Assembly (NCBI GenBank): GCA_012961745.1
Contig: DTYT01000317.1
Location: 1 to 9,188 of the forward strand
DNA: 9,188 bases
Reading direction: 5' to 3'
From: Kiritimatiellia bacterium
Lineage (GTDB): Bacteria > Verrucomicrobiota > Kiritimatiellia > B70-G9
The position numbers were made by a program, and so were the translations under genes. Each line of letters opens with the position of its first letter. The first letter of the stretch is position 1. Shown piece by piece: positions 1 to 7,007 of the stretch. The notes below the pieces were generated by a model. The model was not told the origin of the DNA and did no database searches. It saw only the letters and a list, made by a program, of their open reading frames with translations.

Positions 1-86
1 ACGCGGAAGGGATTCTCCCCGCGGATTTCCAACAGGTCGGCGACCTCGTCGAAGATCGAAGCAATGTCCTCGTTGTGTACCGGCAT
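1..86 (-). CDS. polX: DNA polymerase family X / PHP-type PolX, N-terminal fragment (runs off window)
   Basis: Only the first 28 codons are present; the gene continues beyond base 1. The visible peptide starts MPVHNEDIASIFDEVADLLE and goes on to IRGENPFR. This is the characteristic opening of bacterial family-X DNA polymerases: a helical N-terminal segment of the form I-x-x-I-F-x-E-x-A-D-L-L-E-I-x-G-x-N-P-F-R, which begins the 8-kDa helix-hairpin-helix domain. Full-length family members add a nucleotidyltransferase domain and a C-terminal PHP 3'-5' exonuclease, and act in base-excision and gap-filling repair; neither domain can be seen here. The ATG lies 27 bases after the rtcB stop on the same strand, so it is probably the distal gene of that run. 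The upstream G-rich stretch gives only a weak ribosome site. Identification rests on a short peptide, but the match to the family opening is distinctive. Confidence 0.75.
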   Translation of the reverse strand, partial: MPVHNEDIASIFDEVADLLEIRGENPFR

Positions 87-113
87 CTCGCCCCCGCCCG
101 CGGGGAAGCCTTC

Positions 114-1544
114 TCAACCCTTGACCACTACCAGCGGTTCGAGCCTGGCAACCTTCCGTGCCAGACCGGCCCGGTGGGCGATTTCCACCACCTCGGATAC
201 GTCCTTGTAAGCCGCGGGTGCCTCCTCGGCCACTCCCCGTTGCGACTTCGCCCTCACCAGGATCCCGCGCCTTGCCAATTCACCGATGACCTGTCCGCCG
301 CGGTACTCTCGCGTGGCCCGACGGCGACTCAGGCGCCTGCCCGCCCCATGGATTGCGGAACCAAAGGCGATATCCATGCTCCGGCGGGTACCCGCCATCA
401 CGAAGGAAGCCGTGCCCATGGTCCCGCCCACCAGCACCGGCTGACCAACCCCGCGGAAGATCTCCGGAAGCAGCGGATGCCCCGGGCCCCACGCCCGGGT
501 CGCACCCTTGCGATGCACGAAAAGCGTTCGCCGGGCGCCGTCAAGGGCGTGCTGCTCCTCCTTGCAGGTGTTGTGGGAGACGTCGTACAAGAGGCGCAAC
601 CGGCACCCCGGAAACACCTCCCGGAAGGCGCGCCGGGTCAGTTCACCCAGGATCTGGCGGTTGGCCAGGGCACAGTTGATCGCCGAGCGCATCGCCCCGA
701 GGTAGCGGCGCCCTACTTCGGAACGGATCGGCGCACAGGCCAGTTCCCTCTCCGGCAACGCGATACCCGCCCGCCCAGCCTCCACCGCCATCTCGCGCAG
801 GAAATCGGTGCCGATTTGATGGCCCAGGCCCCTCGACCCGCAATGAATGCTCACCGCGGTCTCCCCCTCCCGCAGGCCGAAAGCCGCGGCGGCCGCCTCA
901 TCGAAAATTTCGCTGATCCACTGCACCTCGAGGTAATGGTTCCCGGATCCCAGCGTGCCCATCTCCTCCAGCTGCCGTTGCTTGGCCTGCCGGGACACGC
1001 ACGAAGGATCGGCACCTTCCATCCGCCCGCGTTCCTCGATCCGTTCCAGGTCCTCGTCCGGCCCGTAGCCGCGGCGCACCGCCCATTCGGCGCCCTCCCG
1101 CAGCAAGGCGTCCATCTCGGAAAGGGACAGCCGGATGTCGCCCCGCGACCCGACCCCCGCGGGGATCCGCGCAAAAAGAACGTCGGCCAGTTTCTCCTTG
1201 TGTTTCTCGACCTCGGACCGCGGCAGGCCCGTCAGCATGGTCCGCACTCCGCAGGATATGTCGAAGCCCACCCCACCGGCGGAGACCACGCCGCCATCCC
1301 CGGGATCGAAGGCGGCCACCCCGCCTATGGGAAAGCCGTATCCCCAGTGGGCATCGGGCATGGCAAAGGAAGCCTTGACGATACCCGGCAACCCCGCAAC
1401 GTTGCTCACCTGGTCGCGGACCTTGTCGTCCATCTCCTCGATAAGCCGCTCGTCCGCGAATATCACGCCGGGCACGCGCATCCTGCCGCGAGGCTCGACG
1501 ATCCATTCGAACTCCGACTTCCTGGTCAGCCCGCTCTTCTGCAT
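114..1544 (-). CDS. rtcB: RtcB, GTP-dependent RNA ligase (3'-phosphate/5'-OH ligase)
   Basis: RtcB joins RNA 2',3'-cyclic-phosphate or 3'-phosphate ends to 5'-OH ends using GTP and Mn2+, through a guanylylated histidine. It acts in tRNA splicing or RNA repair. The 476 residues match the usual family length. Visible signatures, in order: PDAHWGYGFPIGG (63-75), GVGFDISCGVR with metal ligands D95 and C98, GSGNHYLEV (H203), IHCGSRGLGHQ (H234), YDVSHNTCKEE (H324), VHRKGATRA (343-351) and HGAGR (399-403). H399 corresponds to the guanylylated nucleophile. The protein ends LVVVKG, as is typical. The ATG has GGAGG six bases upstream. It lies 35 bases downstream of archease, the cofactor that restores RtcB turnover, which supports the assignment. 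No catalytic residue appears to be missing. RtcB is known; what RNA it repairs in this organism is not shown. Confidence 0.97.
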   Translation of the reverse strand: MQKSGLTRKSEFEWIVEPRGRMRVPGVIFADERLIEEMDDKVRDQVSNVAGLPGIVKASFAMPDAHWGYGFPIGGVAAFDPGDGGVVSAGGVGFDISCGVRTMLTGLPRSEVEKHKEKLADVLFARIPAGVGSRGDIRLSLSEMDALLREGAEWAVRRGYGPDEDLERIEERGRMEGADPSCVSRQAKQRQLEEMGTLGSGNHYLEVQWISEIFDEAAAAAFGLREGETAVSIHCGSRGLGHQIGTDFLREMAVEAGRAGIALPERELACAPIRSEVGRRYLGAMRSAINCALANRQILGELTRRAFREVFPGCRLRLLYDVSHNTCKEEQHALDGARRTLFVHRKGATRAWGPGHPLLPEIFRGVGQPVLVGGTMGTASFVMAGTRRSMDIAFGSAIHGAGRRLSRRRATREYRGGQVIGELARRGILVRAKSQRGVAEEAPAAYKDVSEVVEIAHRAGLARKVARLEPLVVVKG

Positions 1545-1550
1545 GGGACG

Positions 1551-1555
1551 CCTCC
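1551..1555 (-). promoter_or_regulatory. Ribosome-binding site of rtcB
   Basis: On the minus strand, GGAGG is followed by the six-base spacer CGTCCC and then ATG at 1544. It fixes the RtcB start. It lies in the 35-base gap after the archease stop codon. Confidence 0.8.
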
Positions 1556-1579
1556 GACCGGTCTGCTACCCGTAGAACA

Positions 1580-1999
1580 TTACACGTCCACCACACACTG
1601 GGCAACCCACACCCCGTCCTCTCGCCGGCGCACCTCCAGCAGGTTGAAGGTGGCCGCCTTGACCTCCACGGTCGGCTCGTGCCGGGAAGGGTCCAGCTTC
1701 TCCCCCCAGGCCCGGCCGGTCAGACGCGAGCCGGATATCCGCACGGAGAACCGGCCAAAGAGCACCCGGCGGGTATCCATTTCGTAGATCAGGCCGTTGA
1801 GCCAATCGAAAAGCATGATTTCCGGCGCGGGAGCCGGGGAAGTCACCTCCGCGCCCTCGTCGCGCCGCTTGATTCGAGCCGGGTCGGCGATCACCGCCAC
1901 CAGAGCCGTCGCCGCCTCTTCAAAGGCCGCCTCCAGGGTCGGCCCGTAGCCCCGGATGCCGATATCCGCCTGGTGCTCGAAATGTTCCCAGCCCCTCAC
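1580..1999 (-). CDS. Archease (RtcB activation cofactor)
   Basis: Archease is a small metal-binding protein that speeds RtcB guanylylation and permits multiple turnover. The 139-residue length is normal. Near the N-terminus FEHQADIGIRGYG (7-19) is the archease signature (H-x-A-D-I-x-I-x-x-x-G) with D12 a likely metal ligand. LFDWLNGLIYEMD in the middle is the conserved helix, and the C-terminus VVDV carries the conserved terminal Asp (D138). The start is a GTG at 1999. No ATG is available that keeps the signature, and the upstream GGGGAAGTCGAG is only a mediocre ribosome site. It lies directly upstream of rtcB, an arrangement found in many bacteria and archaea. Residues 50-57 form a small Ala/Pro-rich insert, not obviously meaningful. 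Confidence 0.93.
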   Translation of the reverse strand: MRGWEHFEHQADIGIRGYGPTLEAAFEEAATALVAVIADPARIKRRDEGAEVTSPAPAPEIMLFDWLNGLIYEMDTRRVLFGRFSVRISGSRLTGRAWGEKLDPSRHEPTVEVKAATFNLLEVRRREDGVWVAQCVVDV

Positions 2000-2059
2000 C
2001 TCGACTTCCCCGCTCGCCCGAGCCCCGGAGCCGGAAAAAGACGCGCGCCCGCCGGCGGT

Positions 2060-3607
2060 TCAGGTCAGCAGATGTTCCTCCTCCGGCCGATGGACCCGCA
2101 CCAGCTTTTCCGGCTTCCAGGCCGAGAAGGTGAAGGCTACCGCCACCGCGACACATACCAGCAGCCAGTCGACCCCGAAGAGGATGACGGCGTCCACGTG
2201 GTATCCGCCGTAGGCCCGGGCCAGTTCACGCAGCAGGGCATTCACCACCAATACCGCCAGAACCGCGGGGGTGATGAATTTGACCAGGATATCCCACAGG
2301 GCCGGCAGCCGCATCCCGCCGGAAGCACCGACGTGCCGGCGCAAGAGCCGTGCCTTCAGCACCCAGCCGACCAGCAGACATTCCAGGATCCCCCCGGTCA
2401 CCAGTCCGTAGTTGGTGATGAAATGATCGGCGATATCCAGGACCAGCAACCCCGCGCGCGTGGTGAAGATGAGACTGCCCAGGAATCCCAGCAGGCAGAT
2501 CCAGCTCACCGTGGCCTTCCGCGACCACTCGAACTTGTCGGTCAGTGAACAGGTGAAGGCCTCGATGAGCGATATGCCCGAGGACAATCCCGCGATTATC
2601 AACACCAGGAAAAAGAGAAACCCGAAAAGCCGGCTGCCGAAGGGCAACTGCTGGAGCGCCGCCGGATAAACCACGAAGGCCAGCCCCGGCCCGCCGCGGA
2701 TGACCTCGGCGGGCCCCACGCCCTTGGCCTGCGCCATGAAACCGACGATGCCGAATACCGCGAAGCCGGCGACGAAGGAATACAGGCAGTTCACCAGAGA
2801 GGTCCACAGGGCGTTGCCCACGATGTCCGCCTTCCGCGGCAGATAGCTGGCGTAGGTGATCATGATTCCGAAGCCCAGCGACAGGGTGAAGAAAATCTGG
2901 CCGAAGGCGGCGATCCATACCTGGCGGGCTTCCGGATTGGTGAACAGGTTGATCTTGTGCCAGTCGGGCTTGAGATACACGTTGCGAATGGACTGCGCCG
3001 CCCCGGGCAACGAAACGGTCCATCCCACCAGGACCAGCGTCAAGACGAACAGCAGCGGCATGAAAATCAGGCAGGCCTTCTCGATGCCGTGATTCACCTC
3101 CCGAAAACAGATCACCCAGCACAGGAACCACACGAAGAAGGTGGCCGAGGCAATCGGTACCCGGATTCCGCCCAGATGGAAGGGAGAATCACTCACCTGG
3201 AGGAACTGCTTGAAGAAAAATCCCTCCGGATCCCCTCCCCACGACTGGTTCACCGCATAGAAAAGGTAGTTGATACACCACCCGATCACCACCGCGTAGT
3301 ACAACATGATACCGAACAGGGCCATGATGGGCATCGCCCACCCGATCCATTCCCACCCCACCCGCACCCGGGCGAACGCCAGCGGAGAGGACGCCTGCTC
3401 GCGGTGGCCCAGCCCGTATTCCAGGATCATCAAGGGGATGCCCGCCACCAGCAGGGCCACGGCGTAGGGTACCAGGAAGGCGCCGCCGCCGTGCTCGTAG
3501 GCCATGTAGCTGAAACGCCAGATGTTACCCAGACCGATCGCCGAGCCTATCGCCGCCAGCAGGAAGCCGATCTTGCTGCCCCACAGAGCACGCGCTCCAG
3601 CCGCCAT
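2060..3607 (-). CDS. Neurotransmitter:sodium symporter (NSS/SLC6, LeuT-like) family transporter
   Basis: This is a Na+-coupled importer of amino acids or related amines in the inner membrane. The 515 residues show about 12 hydrophobic spans (roughly 11-32, 40-65, 88-120, 152-167, 176-196, 230-256, 268-292, 325-352, 367-382, 395-417, 439-461, 472-496), the LeuT arrangement. TM1 carries the unwound Na+/substrate segment AIGSAIGLGNIWRF (19-32) followed by HGGGAFLVPY (39-48). TM3 has a tyrosine pair (103-104), TM6 has the SLGFG segment (243-247), and TM8 has GLSSGISLIEA (340-350), the usual Na2-site helix. I chose the ATG at 3607 because GGAGG lies six bases upstream and because the in-frame ATG further up lies inside infA. 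It follows infA by 13 bases and precedes archease by 60. TM1 reads RFSY where the family nearly always has RFPY. The substrate cannot be assigned from sequence. Confidence 0.93.
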   Translation of the reverse strand: MAAGARALWGSKIGFLLAAIGSAIGLGNIWRFSYMAYEHGGGAFLVPYAVALLVAGIPLMILEYGLGHREQASSPLAFARVRVGWEWIGWAMPIMALFGIMLYYAVVIGWCINYLFYAVNQSWGGDPEGFFFKQFLQVSDSPFHLGGIRVPIASATFFVWFLCWVICFREVNHGIEKACLIFMPLLFVLTLVLVGWTVSLPGAAQSIRNVYLKPDWHKINLFTNPEARQVWIAAFGQIFFTLSLGFGIMITYASYLPRKADIVGNALWTSLVNCLYSFVAGFAVFGIVGFMAQAKGVGPAEVIRGGPGLAFVVYPAALQQLPFGSRLFGFLFFLVLIIAGLSSGISLIEAFTCSLTDKFEWSRKATVSWICLLGFLGSLIFTTRAGLLVLDIADHFITNYGLVTGGILECLLVGWVLKARLLRRHVGASGGMRLPALWDILVKFITPAVLAVLVVNALLRELARAYGGYHVDAVILFGVDWLLVCVAVAVAFTFSAWKPEKLVRVHRPEEEHLLT

Positions 3608-3613
3608 CGGAAT

Positions 3614-3618
3614 CCTCC
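3614..3618 (-). promoter_or_regulatory. Ribosome-binding site deciding the NSS transporter start
   Basis: On the minus strand, GGAGG is followed by ATTCCG and the ATG at 3607. It lies between the infA stop (3621-3623) and the transporter start. It argues against the longer in-frame start at 3676, which would add 23 non-homologous residues overlapping infA. Confidence 0.75.
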
Positions 3619-3620
3619 AC

Positions 3621-3911
3621 TCATCCTCGCCCGCCGGACTGCGGCCTCTCGCTTCGGCGCCCGAGACGGTAGACAATCCTTCCCTTGCTCAAATCATAGC
3701 TCGACATCTCGACACGCACCCAGTCGCCGGTGGTGATCCGGATGAAATTCTTGCGCATCTTGCCGGAAATATGCGCCAGGATCACATGCCCGTTCTCCAG
3801 GCGCACGCGGTACATGGTCGCCGGCAGAACCTCCACCACCATGCCGTCAATCTGGATCAAATCTTCCTTTTTGGCCGCCATGTCCGCCCCCGCCGCTCCC
3901 ACCGCGCGCAT
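3621..3911 (-). CDS. infA: Translation initiation factor IF-1
   Basis: IF-1 binds the 30S A site during translation initiation. The body is a single OB-fold, with clear family segments ENGHVILAHISGKMRKNFIR (39-58) and YDLSKGRIVYR (72-82). The usual length is about 72 residues. Read from the ATG at 3911, this protein has 96. It carries a 10-residue N-terminal addition (MRAVGAAGAD) before the conventional MAAKKEDLIQ and about 14 extra C-terminal residues (LGRRSERPQSGGRG, basic and flexible). The 3911 start has a good GAGGAG site eight bases upstream. The internal ATG at 3881, which would give an 86-residue protein starting at the conserved position, has only a G-rich stretch upstream. The 3911 start is therefore preferred but not certain. 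It is first in the minus-strand run infA-NSS-archease-rtcB-polX. It could be the sole infA or a second, divergent copy; a single window cannot decide. Confidence 0.93.
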   Translation of the reverse strand: MRAVGAAGADMAAKKEDLIQIDGMVVEVLPATMYRVRLENGHVILAHISGKMRKNFIRITTGDWVRVEMSSYDLSKGRIVYRLGRRSERPQSGGRG

Positions 3912-3919
3912 ACTCTACA

Positions 3920-3925
3920 CTCCTC
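3920..3925 (-). promoter_or_regulatory. Ribosome-binding site for the upstream infA start
   Basis: GAGGAG on the minus strand is followed by eight bases (TGTAGAGT) and the ATG at 3911. It is the best ribosome site near infA and favours the longer 96-residue form. I see no convincing -35/-10 pair in the GC-rich 3926-4075 stretch upstream. Confidence 0.55.
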
Positions 3926-4075
3926 ATCGGACGGCCAGCAAGCCATAAATGGACCGCGGCGCCCCCCCCGAGCCCGTCAGTAGCAGCCCATCCCCTACAC
4001 GGGTTCCACGGTCGTCCTGGCGCTCACCGCGCGGCCCTCGGATCCTTTGGGATTACCAGGCGCCGCCGGTTCCCC

Positions 4076-4780
4076 TCATTCCATGCGGAAAGTCACCGGG
4101 ATGAGGAACTCCGCCGGTCCGTGGCCCGTCGGCGGAGGCTCAAAGGGCGCCGCACCATGAACCGCCCGGATGACAGCCCCCGCCAGCCGCCGGCTTCGAC
4201 CCGAGACCGCTTGGGCACTGATTACCCGCCCATCCTCTCCGATCACTACCCGTACGACTACCCGACCCGCGATTCCGAGCGCGCGACACTCCCGGGGATA
4301 GTCGAGCCGTGCGGCGATCCGGCGGCGCACGCGGTCCCAATACGGATCCGACTCCGTGCCCGGCGGACTGCTGACCCTGCAGCGCATCCCCGGCCGAGGG
4401 GTGCCGGGCCTGCCGGCCAGCTCCAGTTGCAGATATCCGGCGCTTCGCCGCTTCCCGGGCGGAGAGGGGTCATGTCCGTCCCCTGCCGGCACGCCGAGGG
4501 CCTTCTCCCAGGTCCCGGCTCGGTCTCCGGACGCGCCTCCGCTCTCCGCTGTCCGGTCTGCTTTCCCATCCCATCGCCCTTTTATGTCCGTCTCCGTCGG
4601 TAGCAGATCGACCACAATGTACTCGGCGCCCGGCTCGGGCTGCCGGGCTTCCTCCCACAGAGCTACCGCGCAGAACCCCAGCAGTACGGCATGTGCAATG
4701 GCGGACAGCCCCAGGGCGGTGACGAACCGGGGTCTAGAACTTGTACTCCGCCACCAGGACGAAATTGCGGCCGGGTTCAT
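4076..4780 (-). CDS. tonB: TonB-family energy transducer
   Basis: It couples the inner-membrane proton-motive force to outer-membrane receptors. From the ATG at 4780 it has 234 residues: a short cytoplasmic N-terminus, one membrane helix (about 19-41), a periplasmic linker, and a C-terminal TonB domain (about 145-234). The helix contains S26-A-I-A-H30, the SxxxH motif that TonB and TolA proteins need to engage ExbB/ExbD. The C-terminal domain shows YPRECRALGIAGRVVVRVVI (161-180), then EDGRV, AAPFEPPP (210-217) and a terminal FLIPVTFRME strand. The linker is short and lacks long Pro-Lys/Glu-Pro repeats. The start lies inside the receptor gene (47-base overlap), with AGGAG three bases upstream, a tight spacing. 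An in-frame ATG at 4822 would add 14 residues. No exbB or exbD is in the window. It is probably the partner of the adjacent receptor. Confidence 0.88.
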   Translation of the reverse strand: MNPAAISSWWRSTSSRPRFVTALGLSAIAHAVLLGFCAVALWEEARQPEPGAEYIVVDLLPTETDIKGRWDGKADRTAESGGASGDRAGTWEKALGVPAGDGHDPSPPGKRRSAGYLQLELAGRPGTPRPGMRCRVSSPPGTESDPYWDRVRRRIAARLDYPRECRALGIAGRVVVRVVIGEDGRVISAQAVSGRSRRLAGAVIRAVHGAAPFEPPPTGHGPAEFLIPVTFRME

Positions 4781-6857
4781 TGACTCCTGATCCGTGAATC
4801 CGGTAGTTCCGGTCGGTGACATTCTCGATCACCGCCGTCAGGGCCAGATGAGGAGAAAGCCGAACCCCCGAGCGCAAAGTCACCACTCCGTACCCCGGTG
4901 TACCACCCGGCGGAATCCTCTGGGTATCCGCCCGGTCACGGGTCGACAGCCGGTCTTGCTTGTCGGCGGCCGAAACCGCCGCTTCCACCCACCAGCGATC
5001 CGTGGGCTCATACCGCGCAGTGAAGTTTACGGTCAGCGGCATGATGCGGCTCATGGGTTCGCGTTTCTTGACCGGGTCCGACGTGGGGTAGGTGTCCACT
5101 TCGCCCTCCATCCACGTGAGGTTGCCCCGTAGCAGCCAGTCGGCCCCGATACGCAATGCGGCGGCCAGTTCCACTCCGTGGACGAATCCGTCACCCGCGT
5201 TCTTCTTGGTCACTTCCCGGTTTTCCTCGATGATCCTTCCGGTGGGCACCCGTAGTATCATGTCTTCGATGATGGTGTGGAAATATGCCAGCTCCAGGGA
5301 TAAAGTTCCGGTTTCGGACCGCAACCCTGCCTCCCAAACCCAGTAATGCTCCGGCTCTACTCCGGGAGACGGCGTTTCGATTTCGTCGGTCCGGGCCGTG
5401 TCCAGTCGCGTCAGATCCGACAGGTTGGGGGCCCGAAATCCTTGCGATAGGCCTGCAAACACGTTCACCCCCGACCCGGGCAGTAGCTGATACAACAGAC
5501 GCGCGCTGCCCACCACCGCACTCCAATCCTCCCGCAGGGACTCCGGCGCACCGGATACCGGATCCTGGAAACGGCCCACGTCGGCTTCGTAGCGATTGTA
5601 TCGCACCCCTGATATCACCCGCAGACGCCCCGCCACGGCGGCGAGATTCTGGATGTAGACGCCCAGCGCGTCATACGTCGAATCGTCCCCCACGGGGCCC
5701 TGGATCCCCCGGGACTTCAGACTCCCATCCGCGGCGTACTTGCGTGAATAGGTGCTGACATAATCCCGATAGTATTCCCCGCCGTATACCCATTCCCCCA
5801 GGAAACCGTCCCTCGAGAGCTGAACCCCGACCCCGAACGTGTCGACGCTGAACCCCTGCCAGTCACGGGTCTCGTCCGCCTTTACGCGGTATTGGGTTTC
5901 CTCCTGCCGGTGATGCGAAACCACCACCTCAATCTGATCGGCCATGACCGAGTTCCCCGGCGCCCAGAGCCTCGCATAGGTCAGGTTGCGACGCTGGTCG
6001 AGAATCCGCTTCTTCTCGGAACCCACCGTGGTCCCGTGATAGCTGCGCCCGAAGACGGTCTTGTGCGCCCGCCACGCATCGTCCTGCAGGACGGTCTGAT
6101 GCCCGACGGCGATCTTCAAGCCCCAGGGCAGCCGATAATCCGCGCGGAGATCGACATCCGCCTCCTCGTATCCGGTCTTCGGTTGTCTGCCCGCTCCGCT
6201 TCTCAAATCTCCAAAACGCTTCAGGGTCAATCCGGCATGAACCGCGCCTGAGGAACCCAGCGGGCCGTTGGCGTCCACGCGCCATATATGGGAATGCTCC
6301 GCCGAGCCGAAACGGTATTGGATGCGTGTCGGTAGAACGCTTCCCGTGAGCGGGTCCCATCCCGCCCGCGGGATGGCGTTCACCGTCCCTCCTATGGCGT
6401 CGCTTCCGAACAGCACACTCGCCGGCCCCCTTACCACTTCCATCCGGCTCACGCTGAAAGGATCCACGGTGTTCCAGTACTGGTTGGGACCCTCGCGGAA
6501 TACCGAGTTGTTCAACCGTATCCCGTCGATCAGCAACAGGGTCCGAAAACCGGTGAACCCGCGAAGGAAAGGTGATCCTTGCCCGTGGGCGGTTTTCTGG
6601 ACCATCACAGAAGGCAGTTCCCGGAGCGCCTCGGGCGTCGTGCGGGCCGCGCGACGCAGAACAAGTTCCCCTTCCGTAAGGCAGTCCGTAACAAAGGGAA
6701 CCTCCGTACGGGGGCTCTCGGTGCGTGTGGGGGTAACCACGATCTCCGGCAGGCGCCGCACCGGGTTGGTTTCCACCGCGGACGCTCCGCCCGTCAGCTT
6801 CCAGCCGACCAGCAAGGTCATGAGGCACCACCGCAACCCTGAGAATCGCAAAGACAT
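4734..6857 (-). CDS. TonB-dependent outer-membrane receptor
   Basis: This is an outer-membrane beta-barrel importer of a scarce ligand such as a siderophore, heme, cobalamin or metal chelate. The 707 residues comprise a signal peptide (about 1-27, ending GGASA), a TonB box PEIVVTPTR (37-45), a plug domain (about 45-165) and a 22-strand-type barrel ending in Phe (VAEYKF). Plug landmarks are SPFLRGFTGFRTLLLIDGIR (95-114), SRMEVVRGPASVLFGSDAIG (137-156) and GTVN. The FRAPNLSDL segment in the barrel is also typical. The plug style is close to heme/cobalamin/catecholate-type receptors, but the ligand cannot be assigned. The start at 6857 is fixed by AAAGGAGG four bases upstream and by the signal peptide; a longer frame to 6944 lacks both. 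There are only about ten residues between signal peptide and TonB box, so it has no FecA-type signalling domain. It overlaps and probably co-transcribes with tonB. Confidence 0.95.
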   Translation of the reverse strand: MSLRFSGLRWCLMTLLVGWKLTGGASAVETNPVRRLPEIVVTPTRTESPRTEVPFVTDCLTEGELVLRRAARTTPEALRELPSVMVQKTAHGQGSPFLRGFTGFRTLLLIDGIRLNNSVFREGPNQYWNTVDPFSVSRMEVVRGPASVLFGSDAIGGTVNAIPRAGWDPLTGSVLPTRIQYRFGSAEHSHIWRVDANGPLGSSGAVHAGLTLKRFGDLRSGAGRQPKTGYEEADVDLRADYRLPWGLKIAVGHQTVLQDDAWRAHKTVFGRSYHGTTVGSEKKRILDQRRNLTYARLWAPGNSVMADQIEVVVSHHRQEETQYRVKADETRDWQGFSVDTFGVGVQLSRDGFLGEWVYGGEYYRDYVSTYSRKYAADGSLKSRGIQGPVGDDSTYDALGVYIQNLAAVAGRLRVISGVRYNRYEADVGRFQDPVSGAPESLREDWSAVVGSARLLYQLLPGSGVNVFAGLSQGFRAPNLSDLTRLDTARTDEIETPSPGVEPEHYWVWEAGLRSETGTLSLELAYFHTIIEDMILRVPTGRIIEENREVTKKNAGDGFVHGVELAAALRIGADWLLRGNLTWMEGEVDTYPTSDPVKKREPMSRIMPLTVNFTARYEPTDRWWVEAAVSAADKQDRLSTRDRADTQRIPPGGTPGYGVVTLRSGVRLSPHLALTAVIENVTDRNYRIHGSGVNEPGRNFVLVAEYKF

Positions 6858-7007
6858 TTCGCCTCCTTTCTCCGCCACGCGCTTTGCATAATATAAACGG
6901 TCCCCGCGCCGAAATGGTTCACGCCACCGCCGACGAGCGGACATGCACCGAATCTTCTGGAAGCCGCAAGCCCTCGTGCATTAGGATTTCGGCGGCGAAG
7001 CAGGACC
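6858..7007. promoter_or_regulatory. Divergent intergenic region between receptor and ECF sigma gene
   Basis: This 150-base gap must hold the start signals of both the receptor (minus) and the sigma/anti-sigma pair (plus). On the minus strand, AAAGGAGG (6869-6862) is the receptor's ribosome site. An AT-rich patch reading TTTATATTATGC (6897-6886) is the only good -10-like sequence (TATATT or TATTAT), without a convincing -35 at 16-18 bases. Also on the minus strand, TGAACC (6921-6916) lies 17 bases before CGTTT (6898 onward), which has the outline of an ECF-type promoter; this is suggestive only. No clear Fur box, riboswitch or terminator is visible. On the plus strand I see no strong promoter for the sigma gene. 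Confidence 0.35.

Noticed and set aside
75..1787. A 570-codon open frame on the plus strand opposite rtcB and archease
   Set aside because: It is a GC-driven shadow. Its peptide is Pro/His/Arg-rich with no family pattern, while the minus strand encodes RtcB and archease with intact motifs and ribosome sites.
1679..2548. A 289-codon plus-strand open frame opposite archease and the NSS gene
   Set aside because: Low-complexity Gln/His/Pro-rich translation without a start signal. The opposite strand is clearly coding.
2060..3676. Longer NSS start at 3676
   Set aside because: It would add 23 residues with no homology, overlap infA, and ignore the well-placed GGAGG before the ATG at 3607.
3912..4075. 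Possible structured RNA or riboswitch between tonB and infA
   Set aside because: The stretch is GC-rich with short complementary pieces (for example CCTGG and CCAGG), but I find no tRNA, SRP, RNase P or riboswitch core, nor a hairpin with a T-tract.
5929..6831. A 300-codon minus-strand frame overlapping the receptor in another phase
   Set aside because: Arg/Gly-rich shadow of the receptor gene; the receptor frame has a signal peptide, TonB box and plug motifs.
6898..6921. Minus-strand TGAACC-N17-CGTTT as an ECF-dependent promoter of the receptor
   Set aside because: A single occurrence of a loose motif. I could not find a matching copy upstream of the sigma gene, where autoregulation would predict one, so it is mentioned but not called as a promoter.
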